Shown here in pieces: positions 1-8,093 of a stretch of 64,000 nt of DNA. The DNA is from Sandaracinobacteroides sayramensis. Its GTDB lineage: Bacteria; Pseudomonadota; Alphaproteobacteria; Sphingomonadales; Sphingomonadaceae. Each line of letters starts with the position of its first letter. The first letter of the stretch is position 1. The notes beneath the pieces were generated by a model, which did not search any database, was not told the DNA's origin, and saw nothing but the letters and a program-made list of their open reading frames with translations. The translations under genes were made by a program, and so were the position numbers. The DNA lies in assembly GCF_022014495.1 (NCBI RefSeq), contig NZ_JAKLSQ010000003.1:183257-247256 (forward strand). The letters are read 5' to 3'.

Positions 1-995
1 ATGCAGTCGAAAGGGCGAGCGCCGCCGCGCCCCTCAGCCGCCCGGTGCTGGTCGTCGGCGAGCGTGGAACCGGCAAGGAAATGATCGCCGAGCGCCTGCA
101 CCGCCTTTCCCCCCGATGGGAGGAGCCGCTCGTCAGCCTCAATTGCGCGGCGTTGCCCGAAACCCTGCTGGATGCGGAATTGTTCGGCTATGAGGCCGGC
201 GCCTTCACCGGCGCCGTTCGCGCCCGGGCCGGCCGATTCGAGGAAGCCGACGGCGGCACGCTTTTCCTGGACGAAGTCGGCATGCTGACGGCGGCCGGGC
301 AGGAGCGGCTGCTGAGGGTCGTCGAATATGGCGAACTGGCGCGCCTCGGCAGCACGCGCGTCATCCGGGTGGACGTGCGCGTGGTCGCGGCCACCAACGA
401 GGATTTGCCGCGCCTCGCCGAGCAGGGAAAATTCCGCGCCGACCTTCTGGACCGCCTCTCCTTCGAGGTCATCACCTTGCCCCCCTTGCGCGCGCGGCGG
501 GAGGATATCCGCCCGCTTGCCGATTTCTTCGGCCGGCGGATGGCTTCCGAACTCGGCTGGAACCGCTTTCCCGGCTTTTCCGCGCGGGTGCTGGAAGAGC
601 TGGAAGCGCATGACTGGCCCGGCAATGTCCGCGAACTGAAGAACGCCGTGGAGCGCGCCGTCTACCGCTGGGGCGAGGCGGAGCGGCCGATCGGCGCGCT
701 GGACCTCAATCCGTTCGAAAGCCCCTGGCGGCCGACCGGCGCCTTCACCCGCCCCTCGTCGGCCATGGCCCTGCCCCTACCCGAAACCAACAGCCCGGCC
801 GAAGCGGAAAAGCCCGAAACCGAAACGCCCCTGCCATCGGATTTCCGTGGAGCGATAGCCCTTTACGAACGCAAGCTGCTGGAACAGGCGCTGGGCGCCA
901 GCCGGCACAACCAGCGCCGAGCCGCGCAGATGCTGGGGCTCAGTTACGATCAACTCCGGCACGCCATGAAGCGGCATAATCTGCTTCAAGGCTGA
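1..995 (+). CDS. pspF: PspF-type sigma-54 activator (5' truncated)
   Basis: Enhancer-binding AAA+ ATPase that would activate sigma-54 promoters of the phage-shock (psp) operon. The reading frame is open back to base 3, so the gene begins before the window; the GTG at 45 is internal. Visible are the Walker A stretch GERGTGKE, the sigma-54-contacting loop GAFTGA, Walker B GGTLFLDE and the RADLLDRLSF region. A Fis-type helix-turn-helix near the C-terminus contains HNQRRAAQMLGLSYDQLR. There is no receiver domain in the visible part, and the close match to the whole PspF layout argues against an NtrC-type response regulator. It converges on corC with a 3-bp gap. Confidence 0.85.
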   Translation, partial: AVERASAAAPLSRPVLVVGERGTGKEMIAERLHRLSPRWEEPLVSLNCAALPETLLDAELFGYEAGAFTGAVRARAGRFEEADGGTLFLDEVGMLTAAGQERLLRVVEYGELARLGSTRVIRVDVRVVAATNEDLPRLAEQGKFRADLLDRLSFEVITLPPLRARREDIRPLADFFGRRMASELGWNRFPGFSARVLEELEAHDWPGNVRELKNAVERAVYRWGEAERPIGALDLNPFESPWRPTGAFTRPSSAMALPLPETNSPAEAEKPETETPLPSDFRGAIALYERKLLEQALGASRHNQRRAAQMLGLSYDQLRHAMKRHNLLQG

Positions 996-998
996 GTT

Positions 999-1922
999 TC
1001 AGCCTTCGATTTCGGGCTCCGCTTCGGCGGCCACCGGCGGATGCAGCATCAGCCGCTCCACCCGGCGGCCGTCGCTGGCGGTCACTTCGATGCCCCAGCC
1101 ATTGGGGTGCGGGAAACGCTCTCCGGCCTCGGGCACCCGGCCGGCCATCAGCACCGACAGGCCGCCCAGCGTGTCCACTTCGTCGCCCAGTTCATCGTCG
1201 ATGAAGCGCACGCCAAGATCGCGCTCCAGATCGTCCAGATCGACGCGCGCGTCCGCTTCCACCAGGCCGTTCGGGTGGCGGACGATCAGCGATTGCTCCA
1301 CATCGTCATGCTCGTCCTCGATCTCGCCGACGATTTCCTCGACAATATCCTCGATGGTCACCAGCCCGTCGGTGCCGCCATATTCGTCCACCACGATCGC
1401 CATGTGCGTGCGGTTGCGGCGCATGTCGGTCAGCAGGTCGACGACCGGCATGGAAGGGGGGACGAACAGCACGGGTCGAAGCAGGTCCGCCACCGCCGGC
1501 AACGCCGCGCTTTCGTGCGCCGGCTGGCCGAAGCGGTCGGCGATGACGGTGTAGATGTCCTTCACATGCAGCATGCCCGTCACTTCATCCAGGGACTTGT
1601 GGTAGACGGGCAGCCGGCTGTGCCCGGCCTCGCGGAAGGCGGAGACGATGCGGGCGAAATCATGATCGTCGGGAATGGCAATGATATCCGAGCGTTGCAC
1701 GGCCACATCGCCGGCTTTCTGCTCGGCCAGTTCCAGCATGTTGCGCAACATCAGGCGCTCATCCTGGTCCAGGTCTCCGGGGCTCGCGCCCTCCTCCGCA
1801 TGTTCCTCGATCGCCTCCTCGATCGACGCCCGCAAGGTGTTCGGGCCTTTCATATGCAGGAATTCGCGGACGGCGCTCCAGAGGGAAGGGCCGTCCGCGG
1901 GTCTAGAGGAAGGGTCGCTCAT
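999..1922 (-). CDS. corC: CorC/HlyC-family CBS-domain protein
   Basis: 307-residue cytosolic protein with two CBS motifs (about residues 75-200, including TDGLVTIEDIVEEIVGEIEDE) and a C-terminal CorC_HlyC (transporter-associated) domain. It lacks the N-terminal DUF21 membrane domain of longer relatives, so it is the soluble CorC/TlyC type linked to Mg/Co handling. Its ATG overlaps the ybeY stop by 4 bp (ATGA), which indicates translational coupling in the leftward fur-plsC-miaB-phoH-ybeY-corC series. The ybeY-corC order is common in proteobacteria. The exact function of this family remains indirect. Confidence 0.85.
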   Translation of the reverse strand: MSDPSSRPADGPSLWSAVREFLHMKGPNTLRASIEEAIEEHAEEGASPGDLDQDERLMLRNMLELAEQKAGDVAVQRSDIIAIPDDHDFARIVSAFREAGHSRLPVYHKSLDEVTGMLHVKDIYTVIADRFGQPAHESAALPAVADLLRPVLFVPPSMPVVDLLTDMRRNRTHMAIVVDEYGGTDGLVTIEDIVEEIVGEIEDEHDDVEQSLIVRHPNGLVEADARVDLDDLERDLGVRFIDDELGDEVDTLGGLSVLMAGRVPEAGERFPHPNGWGIEVTASDGRRVERLMLHPPVAAEAEPEIEG

Positions 1923-2470
1923 GGTCTTTCATCCACTGCCCTTGCCGCGGGTGCCATCTCGGGCGCCTCGGCATAGGGGTTGGCTATTCCAAGGCCGGCG
2001 AGGATGCGCGTTTCCAGCGCCTCCATCGCTTCGGCCGACGGGTCGTCCTGATGGTCATGGCCCAGCAGGTGCAGGGTTCCATGCACCAGAAGATGCGTCA
2101 CATGGTCGGCAAGGGGGATGCCCTTGTCCGAAGCTTCGCTCGCGCTGGTCTCAAAGGCAAGCGCCATGTCGCCCAGCAGCAGGTCCATGTCCGGCTGCGC
2201 CAGCACGACCTCCACATCCGCCGCTTCCAGCATCGGGAAGGAAAGGATGTTGGTCGGCTTGTCCTTGCCGCGATAATCGCGGTTCAGGCGCTGGACCTCC
2301 TCATCGTCCGACAGGCGGACGGAGACTTCGACGAGCGCCCCCTCGCCTTCCAGCAGATGCCCCTGTCCGCCGCCGGCCAGCGCCGCGGACACCGCGTCAA
2401 GCGCAAGCCCCTCCCAGTCGAAGCGTTCGTCCCAGTCCCCGGCGACTATGTCGCAATCGACGTCAAGCAT
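1919..2470 (-). CDS. ybeY: Endoribonuclease/rRNA maturation factor YbeY
   Basis: 183-residue UPF0054 protein. The metal-binding signature HGTLHLLGHDH (H-x3-H-x5-H type) lies near residue 130, and an RLSDDEEVQRLN segment precedes it. YbeY acts in 16S rRNA 3'-end maturation and ribosome quality control. The frame is open further upstream, but the start at 2470 (MLDVDCD) overlaps the phoH stop by 8 bp as expected for coupled genes; 2482 (MRGL) is an alternative. Location after phoH supports the identification. Confidence 0.9.
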   Translation of the reverse strand: MLDVDCDIVAGDWDERFDWEGLALDAVSAALAGGGQGHLLEGEGALVEVSVRLSDDEEVQRLNRDYRGKDKPTNILSFPMLEAADVEVVLAQPDMDLLLGDMALAFETSASEASDKGIPLADHVTHLLVHGTLHLLGHDHQDDPSAEAMEALETRILAGLGIANPYAEAPEMAPAARAVDERP

Positions 2471-3476
2471 CAGGCCCCTCATAGGCCTGGACGATCCGCC
2501 CGACGATCGGGTGCCGCACCACGTCCTTCGCCGTGAAGCGCTGCACGGCAAGTCCCGGAATTCCTTCCAGCCGGCTCACCGCATCGGCCAGCCCGCTCTT
2601 GCCCGGGTCGGGAAGGTCCACCTGCTTCGGGTCGCCGCAGATCACCATGCGGCTGCCCTCGCCGAAGCGGGTGAGGAACATCTTCATCTGCTGCGGCGTG
2701 GTGTTCTGCGCCTCGTCCAGGATGACGAAGGCGTGCGCCAGCGTCCGCCCGCGCATGAAGGCCAGAGGCGCGATCTCGATCTCGCCAGACGCGATCCGCC
2801 GCTCCACTTGCTCGGACGGCAGCATGTCGTAAAGCGCATCGTAAAGCGGGCGGAGATAGGGATCGACCTTCTCCTTCATGTCGCCCGGAAGGAAGCCCAG
2901 CCGCTCCCCGGCCTCCACCGCCGGGCGGGACAGGATCAGCCGGTCGACCGAGCCGGAAATCAACTGGCTGACCGCCTGCGCCACCGCCAGATAGGTCTTG
3001 CCGGTGCCGGCCGGCCCCAGCGCGAAGATCATGTCGTTATGGCCGAGCGCCTGGATATATTGCGCCTGCGTCGCCGTCCGCGCCACGATCGTCTTGCGGC
3101 GGGTGCGGATCATCGCCGGCGGCCCGCCGGCCTCCACGCGCACCCCCTCGGAGGTGGTTTCGCCGACCATGGCGATCGCCGCCTCCACGTCGCCGCTGTC
3201 CACGGGCAGGCCGCGCTCCAGCCGGGCGTAAAGCTCGTTCAGCACGTCGCGCGCCCGGGCGATCCCCAGCGGCTCGCCCTCCACCGCCACCCGGTTGCCG
3301 CGCGCGGCGATATAGACGCCCAGCCGGTTCTCGATGGTGATCAGATTCTGGTCGAACTGGCCGAACAGGGTGCCCAGCAGCGCCGGCCGGTCGAATTCCA
3401 GTTCCACCCGCGCCTTGCCATGCTGCGGCGGTTCCGCCGCCCCCCTTGCGCCGGAGTCGGCGTGCTTCTTCACCAT
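2463..3476 (-). CDS. phoH: PhoH-family ATPase
   Basis: 337-residue PhoH-like protein with Walker A GPAGTGKTYLA, Walker B FVILDEAQN and the following QQMKMFLTRFGEGSRMVICGD block, typical of PhoH/PhoL NTPases that sit beside ybeY. The N-terminal part carries a KH-like segment before the ATPase. The start at 3476 (MVKKHAD) is chosen because it overlaps the miaB stop by 7 bp; the longer open frame upstream runs antisense-like through miaB and looks non-genuine. Likely role: RNA-linked ATPase working with YbeY. Confidence 0.9.
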   Translation of the reverse strand: MVKKHADSGARGAAEPPQHGKARVELEFDRPALLGTLFGQFDQNLITIENRLGVYIAARGNRVAVEGEPLGIARARDVLNELYARLERGLPVDSGDVEAAIAMVGETTSEGVRVEAGGPPAMIRTRRKTIVARTATQAQYIQALGHNDMIFALGPAGTGKTYLAVAQAVSQLISGSVDRLILSRPAVEAGERLGFLPGDMKEKVDPYLRPLYDALYDMLPSEQVERRIASGEIEIAPLAFMRGRTLAHAFVILDEAQNTTPQQMKMFLTRFGEGSRMVICGDPKQVDLPDPGKSGLADAVSRLEGIPGLAVQRFTAKDVVRHPIVGRIVQAYEGPDA

Positions 3477-4798
3477 TGCGCGGCGGTTTTCCGGGTCAAC
3501 AATCGTCCCTCCAGGCTGTTCGGGCCGGCGGCAACCAGCTCCACTTGCACCATATCGCCCATGGTCAGTTGCGGATCGGTGACAACCACCGATTGCAGCC
3601 AAGGGGATTTGCCGATCCACTGATCCGCCCGGCGCCCGCGCCGCTCGATCAGAACCTCGCAAACCAGGCCCACCGAGCGCTGGTTGAAGGCCAGCGCCGA
3701 AGCGCCGATCGCGTCCTGCAATCGCTGCAGGCGTTCGGACTTCACCTCTTCGGAAAGCTGGTCCTCGCGCTCGGCGGCCGGCGTGCCGATCCGCGGCGAA
3801 TATTTGAAGCTGAAGGCCTGCGCATAGCCGACCCCATGCGCAAGGCTGATGCTATCCTCGAAATCCGCATCCGTCTCGCCAGGGAAACCGACGATGAAGT
3901 CCGACGTGATGGCAAGGTCCGGCCGCACGTCGCGGAACTGCCGGATCAGATCGAGATAAAAGGCCCGGTCATGCTTGCGGTTCATCGCCTGCAACACCCG
4001 GTCCGAACCGGACTGCACGGGGAGATGCAGATAGGGCATCAGCTCGGGGATTTCGGCGTGCGCCCGGATCATCTCGGGCGTCACGTCGCGCGGATGGCTG
4101 GTGGTGTAGCGCACCCGCTCCACGCCCGGGATCGCCGCCACGGCGCGCACCAGTTCGCCGAAGCCGCTGGCGCCATCGGCCCAGGCGTTCACATTCTGCC
4201 CCAGCAGAGTGATTTCCAAGGCACCGCCGTCGGCCAGCTTCTCCGCCTCGGCCAGGATCGCCGACAGGGGGCGTGACGCTTCCGCGCCGCGCGTGTAGGG
4301 CACCACGCAGAAGGCGCAGAATTTGTCGCAGCCTTCCTGCACCGTCAGGAAGGCGGAAGGCGCCCGGCGGCGGCGCTCGGGCAGATGCTCGAACTTCGGC
4401 ACCGCCGGCATGTCTAGATCGACGATGTCGCGCACGCCGGCCGCCTGCGCCTCCAGCAGTTCCGGCAGGCGGTGATAGGCCTGCGGCCCGACCACCAGAT
4501 CGACGGAGCCGGTGCGCTTCAGGATTTCCGCGCCCTCGGCCTGCGCCACGCAGCCCGTCACCGCCACCACCGGCTTCGGCCGGCCTTCCTCGCGCGCCCG
4601 CGCCGCGATCCGCCCCACCTCATGGTAGAGCTTTTCCGCCGCCTTTTCCCGGATGTGGCAGGTGTTCAGAACGATGATGTCGGCTTTATCGTCGCCGGAC
4701 TCGCTGAGGCCGCTCGCGGCAAGGGCCTCGCCCATGCGCTCCGCATCGTAGACATTCATCTGGCAACCAAAGGACTTGATTGCGAAACTCCGCGTCAA
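3470..4798 (-). CDS. miaB: tRNA-2-methylthio-N6-dimethylallyladenosine synthase MiaB
   Basis: 442-residue methylthiotransferase. It contains the N-terminal UPF0004 cysteines (SFGCQMN, NTCHIRE, GCVAQAEG), the radical-SAM CxxxCxxC motif CDKFCAFC near residue 160, and a C-terminal TRAM-like region. MiaB adds the methylthio group to i6A37 of tRNAs using two 4Fe-4S clusters and SAM. It overlaps plsC by 4 bp and phoH by 7 bp. The NTCHIREKAAEK block favours MiaB over the paralogues MtaB and RimO. Confidence 0.93.
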   Translation of the reverse strand: MTRSFAIKSFGCQMNVYDAERMGEALAASGLSESGDDKADIIVLNTCHIREKAAEKLYHEVGRIAARAREEGRPKPVVAVTGCVAQAEGAEILKRTGSVDLVVGPQAYHRLPELLEAQAAGVRDIVDLDMPAVPKFEHLPERRRRAPSAFLTVQEGCDKFCAFCVVPYTRGAEASRPLSAILAEAEKLADGGALEITLLGQNVNAWADGASGFGELVRAVAAIPGVERVRYTTSHPRDVTPEMIRAHAEIPELMPYLHLPVQSGSDRVLQAMNRKHDRAFYLDLIRQFRDVRPDLAITSDFIVGFPGETDADFEDSISLAHGVGYAQAFSFKYSPRIGTPAAEREDQLSEEVKSERLQRLQDAIGASALAFNQRSVGLVCEVLIERRGRRADQWIGKSPWLQSVVVTDPQLTMGDMVQVELVAAGPNSLEGRLLTRKTAAQW

Positions 4799-5649
4799 AT
4801 CTCACCTCGCATCAGCTTCCGATATCCAGCCGATACCACGCCATGGCAATGCCGCGCGAGCGCTTTCCTGTCAGGGAAGTCCGTCCGCCGCACGGGCTCG
4901 TGGCACAGGATGCGCGCGGCGATCCTTCCCAGGCGCATGAATTCCATCGCGTGCGGCCCGAGCTCCATGTCCCCCACCCAGGCGATTTCCATCAGCCGCT
5001 GCCGTGTCAGCGGCAGGCCGTTCAGATGCGTGTAGGCGAGGCTGATCGGCTGGATGCGGATATCGGCGGCCGCCTCTCCCTCCACCACCGAGAAGAGCGT
5101 GCTCTTGAACGGCAGCACCCGAACGCCATCGTTGCTGGTGCCTTCCGGGAAGAGAATCACATTGTCGCCCGAGCGCAGGCGCCCTTCGATGGCGCCCGCC
5201 TGCTCTGCGGACCGGCGCCGCTGCTCCCGCTCGACATAGATGGTGTTCTGCAGGTCGGCCAGCAGGCTGACCATCCCCATTTCGCCCACTTCCGCCTTGG
5301 CCACGAACGAACCGTTCAGCCAGGCGCCCAGCACCGGAATATCCAGCCAGGATATATGGTTGGACACATAGAGCACCGAGCCGCTGGCCGGCGCCCCGAT
5401 CAGCCGGCTGCGCACGCCCAGCGACCGGCTGACGATGCGATGCCAGGCCATGGGAACCCGCCCTGCCCCGTCCCGTCCCAGCAGGCGAAGCGTCAGCGCC
5501 GGCGGCAGCAGCACGCCGGTCGCGGCCAGCGTTCCGGCCATGGTCTTCACATGGCCGATGCGCTGGAACGGCCGATCCTTCAATTGCGGGCGCAATGGCT
5601 TCGCCCGGCGTTTCGGCTCGGGAAGGTCGATCGCACCGACTTCAGCCAT
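4795..5649 (-). CDS. plsC: 1-acyl-sn-glycerol-3-phosphate acyltransferase
   Basis: 284-residue membrane-associated LPLAT-superfamily acyltransferase. The catalytic NHxxxxD motif appears as NHISWLD around residue 115 and the substrate-binding FPEGTS motif around residue 185. A hydrophobic N-terminal segment (residues 40-60) could anchor it to the inner membrane. It makes phosphatidic acid from lysophosphatidic acid. It follows fur by 8 bp and overlaps miaB by 4 bp. A lyso-ornithine-lipid acyltransferase (OlsA) is the main alternative, since the two share the motifs. Confidence 0.8.
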   Translation of the reverse strand: MAEVGAIDLPEPKRRAKPLRPQLKDRPFQRIGHVKTMAGTLAATGVLLPPALTLRLLGRDGAGRVPMAWHRIVSRSLGVRSRLIGAPASGSVLYVSNHISWLDIPVLGAWLNGSFVAKAEVGEMGMVSLLADLQNTIYVEREQRRRSAEQAGAIEGRLRSGDNVILFPEGTSNDGVRVLPFKSTLFSVVEGEAAADIRIQPISLAYTHLNGLPLTRQRLMEIAWVGDMELGPHAMEFMRLGRIAARILCHEPVRRTDFPDRKALARHCHGVVSAGYRKLMRGEI

Positions 5650-5657
5650 GAAAGATG

Positions 5658-6080
5658 TCAGCCGCGTTTCTTCAGCGGCGAACCATAAAGCTCCAGCCGG
5701 TGATCCACCAGCTTGTAGCCAAGCCGCTCGGCGATCGCCGCCTGCAGCCTTTCCAGTTCCTCGTCGTGGAATTCCACGACGTCGCCGCTTTCGATGTCGA
5801 TCAGATGATCGTGATGCTCGTCCGGGGTCGCTTCATAGCGGGAACGGCCGTCGCGGAAATCATGCCGCTCCAGAATGCCGGCTTCTTCGAACAGCCGCAC
5901 CGTGCGGTAGACGGTGGCGATCGAAATGCCCTTGTCCACGGCGGAAGCCCGCCGGTGCAATTCCTCGACATCGGGGTGATCCCGGCTGTCGGAAAGGACG
6001 CGCGCGATCACCCGCCGCTGTTCGGTGATACGCAGGCCCTTTGCCTGGCAGAGCGCTTCGATGTCGATCATTCCCGGCAT
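5658..6080 (-). CDS. fur: Fur-family metalloregulator
   Basis: 140-residue Fur homologue. The winged-helix region holds GLRITEQRRVIARVL and ISIATVYRTVRLFEEAGIL, followed by the HHDHLI metal-site motif. The CxxC cysteines that follow HDHLI in gammaproteobacterial Fur are absent here (IDIESGDVVEF), as in many alphaproteobacterial Fur/Mur proteins, so the cofactor could be Fe or Mn. It heads the plsC-miaB-phoH-ybeY-corC series. A start at 6071 (MIDIEAL) is an alternative. Confidence 0.88.
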   Translation of the reverse strand: MPGMIDIEALCQAKGLRITEQRRVIARVLSDSRDHPDVEELHRRASAVDKGISIATVYRTVRLFEEAGILERHDFRDGRSRYEATPDEHHDHLIDIESGDVVEFHDEELERLQAAIAERLGYKLVDHRLELYGSPLKKRG

Positions 6081-6244
6081 TCACTCACCTGTTATCGCCA
6101 ATCCGGCGAATAGCTGCCCGCTGCCGCCGGGCCAAGATGTTTCCATGGTCCGAAAGCTCTCTGCATCCAGATAGTCCCTGAGGCTGCGACGGGCAAGGAC
6201 ATACCACACCGGCAGAGTCCAATTTGTGTCAGCCATCCGGCATG

Positions 6245-6274
6245 GGCCAAGCAAAAGGCGGCCAAGCAAAAGGC
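6245..6274. repeat. 15-bp perfect tandem duplication
   Basis: The unit GGCCAAGCAAAAGGC occurs twice head to tail (6245-6259 and 6260-6274), next to the mucR terminator. It looks like a small slippage duplication. Confidence 0.8.
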
Positions 6275-6302
6275 CCGGCGTCGCAAACTGACGGCCGGGC
6301 CT
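6271..6302 (-). terminator. Rho-independent terminator of mucR
   Basis: Nine-bp stem AGGCCCGGC/GCCGGGCCT with a 14-nt loop. Read leftward it is followed by TTTTGC, and it lies 29 bp past the mucR stop. Confidence 0.6.
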
Positions 6303-6330
6303 CTACTTCAGGGCGACAGGCGCCCGGATA

Positions 6331-6750
6331 TTATTTGCTGCGCGGGCGGCTGCGCGTGGTGCCAAGGCCGATCGACTTCGCCAGTTGGCGGCGCGATTCG
6401 GCGTAATTGGGGGCCACCATAGGATAGTCGGCCGGCAGGCCCCACTTGGCGCGATAATCGTCCGGCGTCAGGCCATAAGCCGTCATCAGATGCCGCTTCA
6501 GCATCTTCAGCTTCTTCCCGTCTTCCAGGCAGACGATGTAATCCGGCTTCACGGACTGGCGGATCGGAACCGCCGGCTCCTGCTTCACTTCCGGCGCCTG
6601 CGGCGGTGTGGAAAGGCCGGAAAGCGTCGCATAAACATTCTGGATAAGCTGCGGAAGATCGTTCACCGCCACGCTGTTATTGGCGACATGGCTCGAAACG
6701 ATATCCGCCGTCAGGGCCAGAAGGTCGTTGTGCTCAACTTGATCTGTCAT
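6331..6750 (-). CDS. mucR: MucR/Ros-family zinc-finger transcriptional regulator
   Basis: 139-residue MucR homologue. The prokaryotic zinc-finger segment reads CLEDGKKLKMLKRHL...YGLTPDDYRAKWGLP, which matches the family core around the metal-binding Cys and His. MucR proteins are global, H-NS-like silencers in alphaproteobacteria that control exopolysaccharide, motility and cell-cycle genes. The start at 6750 (MTDQVEH) is chosen because AGGAAAG lies 9 nt upstream; the frame could extend to 6789. A tandem AT-rich repeat lies directly upstream and may serve autoregulation. Confidence 0.88.
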   Translation of the reverse strand: MTDQVEHNDLLALTADIVSSHVANNSVAVNDLPQLIQNVYATLSGLSTPPQAPEVKQEPAVPIRQSVKPDYIVCLEDGKKLKMLKRHLMTAYGLTPDDYRAKWGLPADYPMVAPNYAESRRQLAKSIGLGTTRSRPRSK

Positions 6751-6780
6751 GGGAGTTCGCTTTCCTGGCATCGTGTCTTG

Positions 6781-6808
6781 GATATTCATTTACAGATATT
6801 CATCTGCA
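6781..6808. repeat. 14-bp tandem direct repeat upstream of mucR
   Basis: GATATTCATTTACA (6781-6794) is followed immediately by GATATTCATCTGCA (6795-6808). The AT-rich, T-A-step-containing units sit 30-60 bp upstream of the chosen mucR start and are a candidate MucR autoregulatory site (inference). Confidence 0.5.
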
Positions 6809-7003
6809 AACATGGCCACAATCTGAACGAACCGTTCGCAAAGCCACCCTCGAACACCTGGCGTGCCACTATTTCGAACAGCGGAAGTTCCGCAACCGCG
6901 ACCTTGTCCGTTCTGAAACGCGGACGCTTTTCCATGTCATCAAATCTTCAGACAAGCAAGATCGACAGGATATAAAATACATGACTGCGCACCATCGCCG
7001 CAA

Positions 7004-7501
7004 TCAAAGCGCGAGCGCCAAGGTTATTGCATCAATGCTGTCGCCAGATACTGTCCGATAATAGCCGGGCCGCCGGCCATTCTCGCAAAAGCCAGCCTTG
7101 CGGTAGAGACCAAGCGCCTCGGCATTGCTCGCCCGCACCTCCAGAAACAGCCGGCCTGCTCCTCTATTGCGGGATTGCGCCGCGACCCTGGCGATCAATT
7201 CGTTCCCAAGTCCGCGCCGGCGCCAGCGTGGACTGGTTGCGCAGAGCAGCAATTCCACTTCGTCCACCGCCTTGCGGCACAAGGCGAAAACCACCGGCTC
7301 TTCAGCCCTGTAGCCGATATCCAGCCAGGATTCGCCGCTGCCCAGAAGGCCGGCGATCTGACCGGCGGTCCAGGCTTCGCGATACTCCGGCTCGAAGGCC
7401 TCCTCCGCCAGACGTGCTGCCAGCAGCGCATCGTCCAGCCCGCCATCAGCCCATCTCAGGGCGATATCCTCATGCAGCGACAGGATCGGCCGCCCGGACA
7501 T
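7004..7501 (-). CDS. rimI: GNAT N-acetyltransferase, RimI-like
   Basis: 165-residue GNAT protein. The acetyl-CoA loop region is RWRRRGLGNELIARVA (about residues 90-105), and LFLEVRASNAEALGLYRKAGF is the typical RimI C-terminal signature. RimI acetylates the N-terminus of ribosomal protein S18. It is adjacent to tsaB, as commonly seen, and the start at 7501 gives a 32-bp overlap with tsaB. Substrate assignment is by family and context only. Confidence 0.75.
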   Translation of the reverse strand: MSGRPILSLHEDIALRWADGGLDDALLAARLAEEAFEPEYREAWTAGQIAGLLGSGESWLDIGYRAEEPVVFALCRKAVDEVELLLCATSPRWRRRGLGNELIARVAAQSRNRGAGRLFLEVRASNAEALGLYRKAGFCENGRRPGYYRTVSGDSIDAITLALAL

Positions 7502-8093
7502 ACAGAAGCTCCGCCTTCTCAAGATCGGTCGCGGCCAGCGATGCGACGGCCGCCGCCCGTGGAGCGAAAAGCGCATCGCCATCAGTCAGAAATCCTGCCG
7601 AGCCGACCACCAGGGGAAAGGCAGCGCCTCGCAGGCGCGCCGCCTCGGTCGCCAGCGCCTCGGGCTCCCCCAGGCTTTCCAGCCCGCCGCCGGCGAAAGC
7701 TTCCACCCAGACCTGCCCGCGTGGAGCGCCCAAGGCCACCAGAAGCGGCTCCATCCTGCCGCGCGCGCGCAATTCGGCAGCCACCAGCCTGGTCGAGCGG
7801 ATGCCGCGCAACTCGGCTTTCCAGGCAAGCGCCAGCGCCGTGGCGGCGGCAAGCCCTACGCGCAGGCCGGTAAAGCTGCCCGGCCCCGTTTCCACCACCA
7901 CCCGTTCGCAGCGAACGCCGCTCCCCCCGAAGGGTGAAAGCAGCGCGGCAATGGTCGGCACAACGGCTTCGGCATGGCCGCGATCCATCGCCCTGTTCGA
8001 TTCCGCCAGAAGCTTCCCGTCCTCGATCAGCGCCAGCGAAAGATCGTGGCCGGTCGCCACGACAAGCGTCCGGCCGCTCAGGCGATCCGGCAT
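7470..8093 (-). CDS. tsaB: tRNA threonylcarbamoyladenosine biosynthesis protein TsaB
   Basis: 207-residue ASKHA-fold protein with the TsaB/YeaZ signature GPGSFTGLRVG near residue 70 and an N-terminal VVATGHDLSLAL strand in place of the usual DTS. TsaB is the scaffold partner of TsaD in t6A37 formation on ANN-decoding tRNAs. The gene is nested between the nitroreductase (16-bp overlap) and rimI (32-bp overlap), so these are probably one transcript. Confidence 0.85.
   Translation of the reverse strand: MPDRLSGRTLVVATGHDLSLALIEDGKLLAESNRAMDRGHAEAVVPTIAALLSPFGGSGVRCERVVVETGPGSFTGLRVGLAAATALALAWKAELRGIRSTRLVAAELRARGRMEPLLVALGAPRGQVWVEAFAGGGLESLGEPEALATEAARLRGAAFPLVVGSAGFLTDGDALFAPRAAAVASLAATDLEKAELLYVRAADPVAA

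Larger units (their letters stand above)
6081..6330. other. Intergenic region mucR-fur
   Basis: About 250 bp containing the mucR terminator hairpin (6271-6302), a 15-bp tandem duplication and, presumably, the fur promoter. A 62-codon leftward frame (6081-6269) ends right against the fur ATG, but I see no family resemblance and no convincing ribosome site, so I do not call a gene. Confidence 0.5.

Noticed and set aside
6081..6269. 62-codon leftward ORF touching the fur start
   Set aside because: It lies where the fur promoter must be, downstream of the mucR terminator. No ribosome site and no recognisable family.
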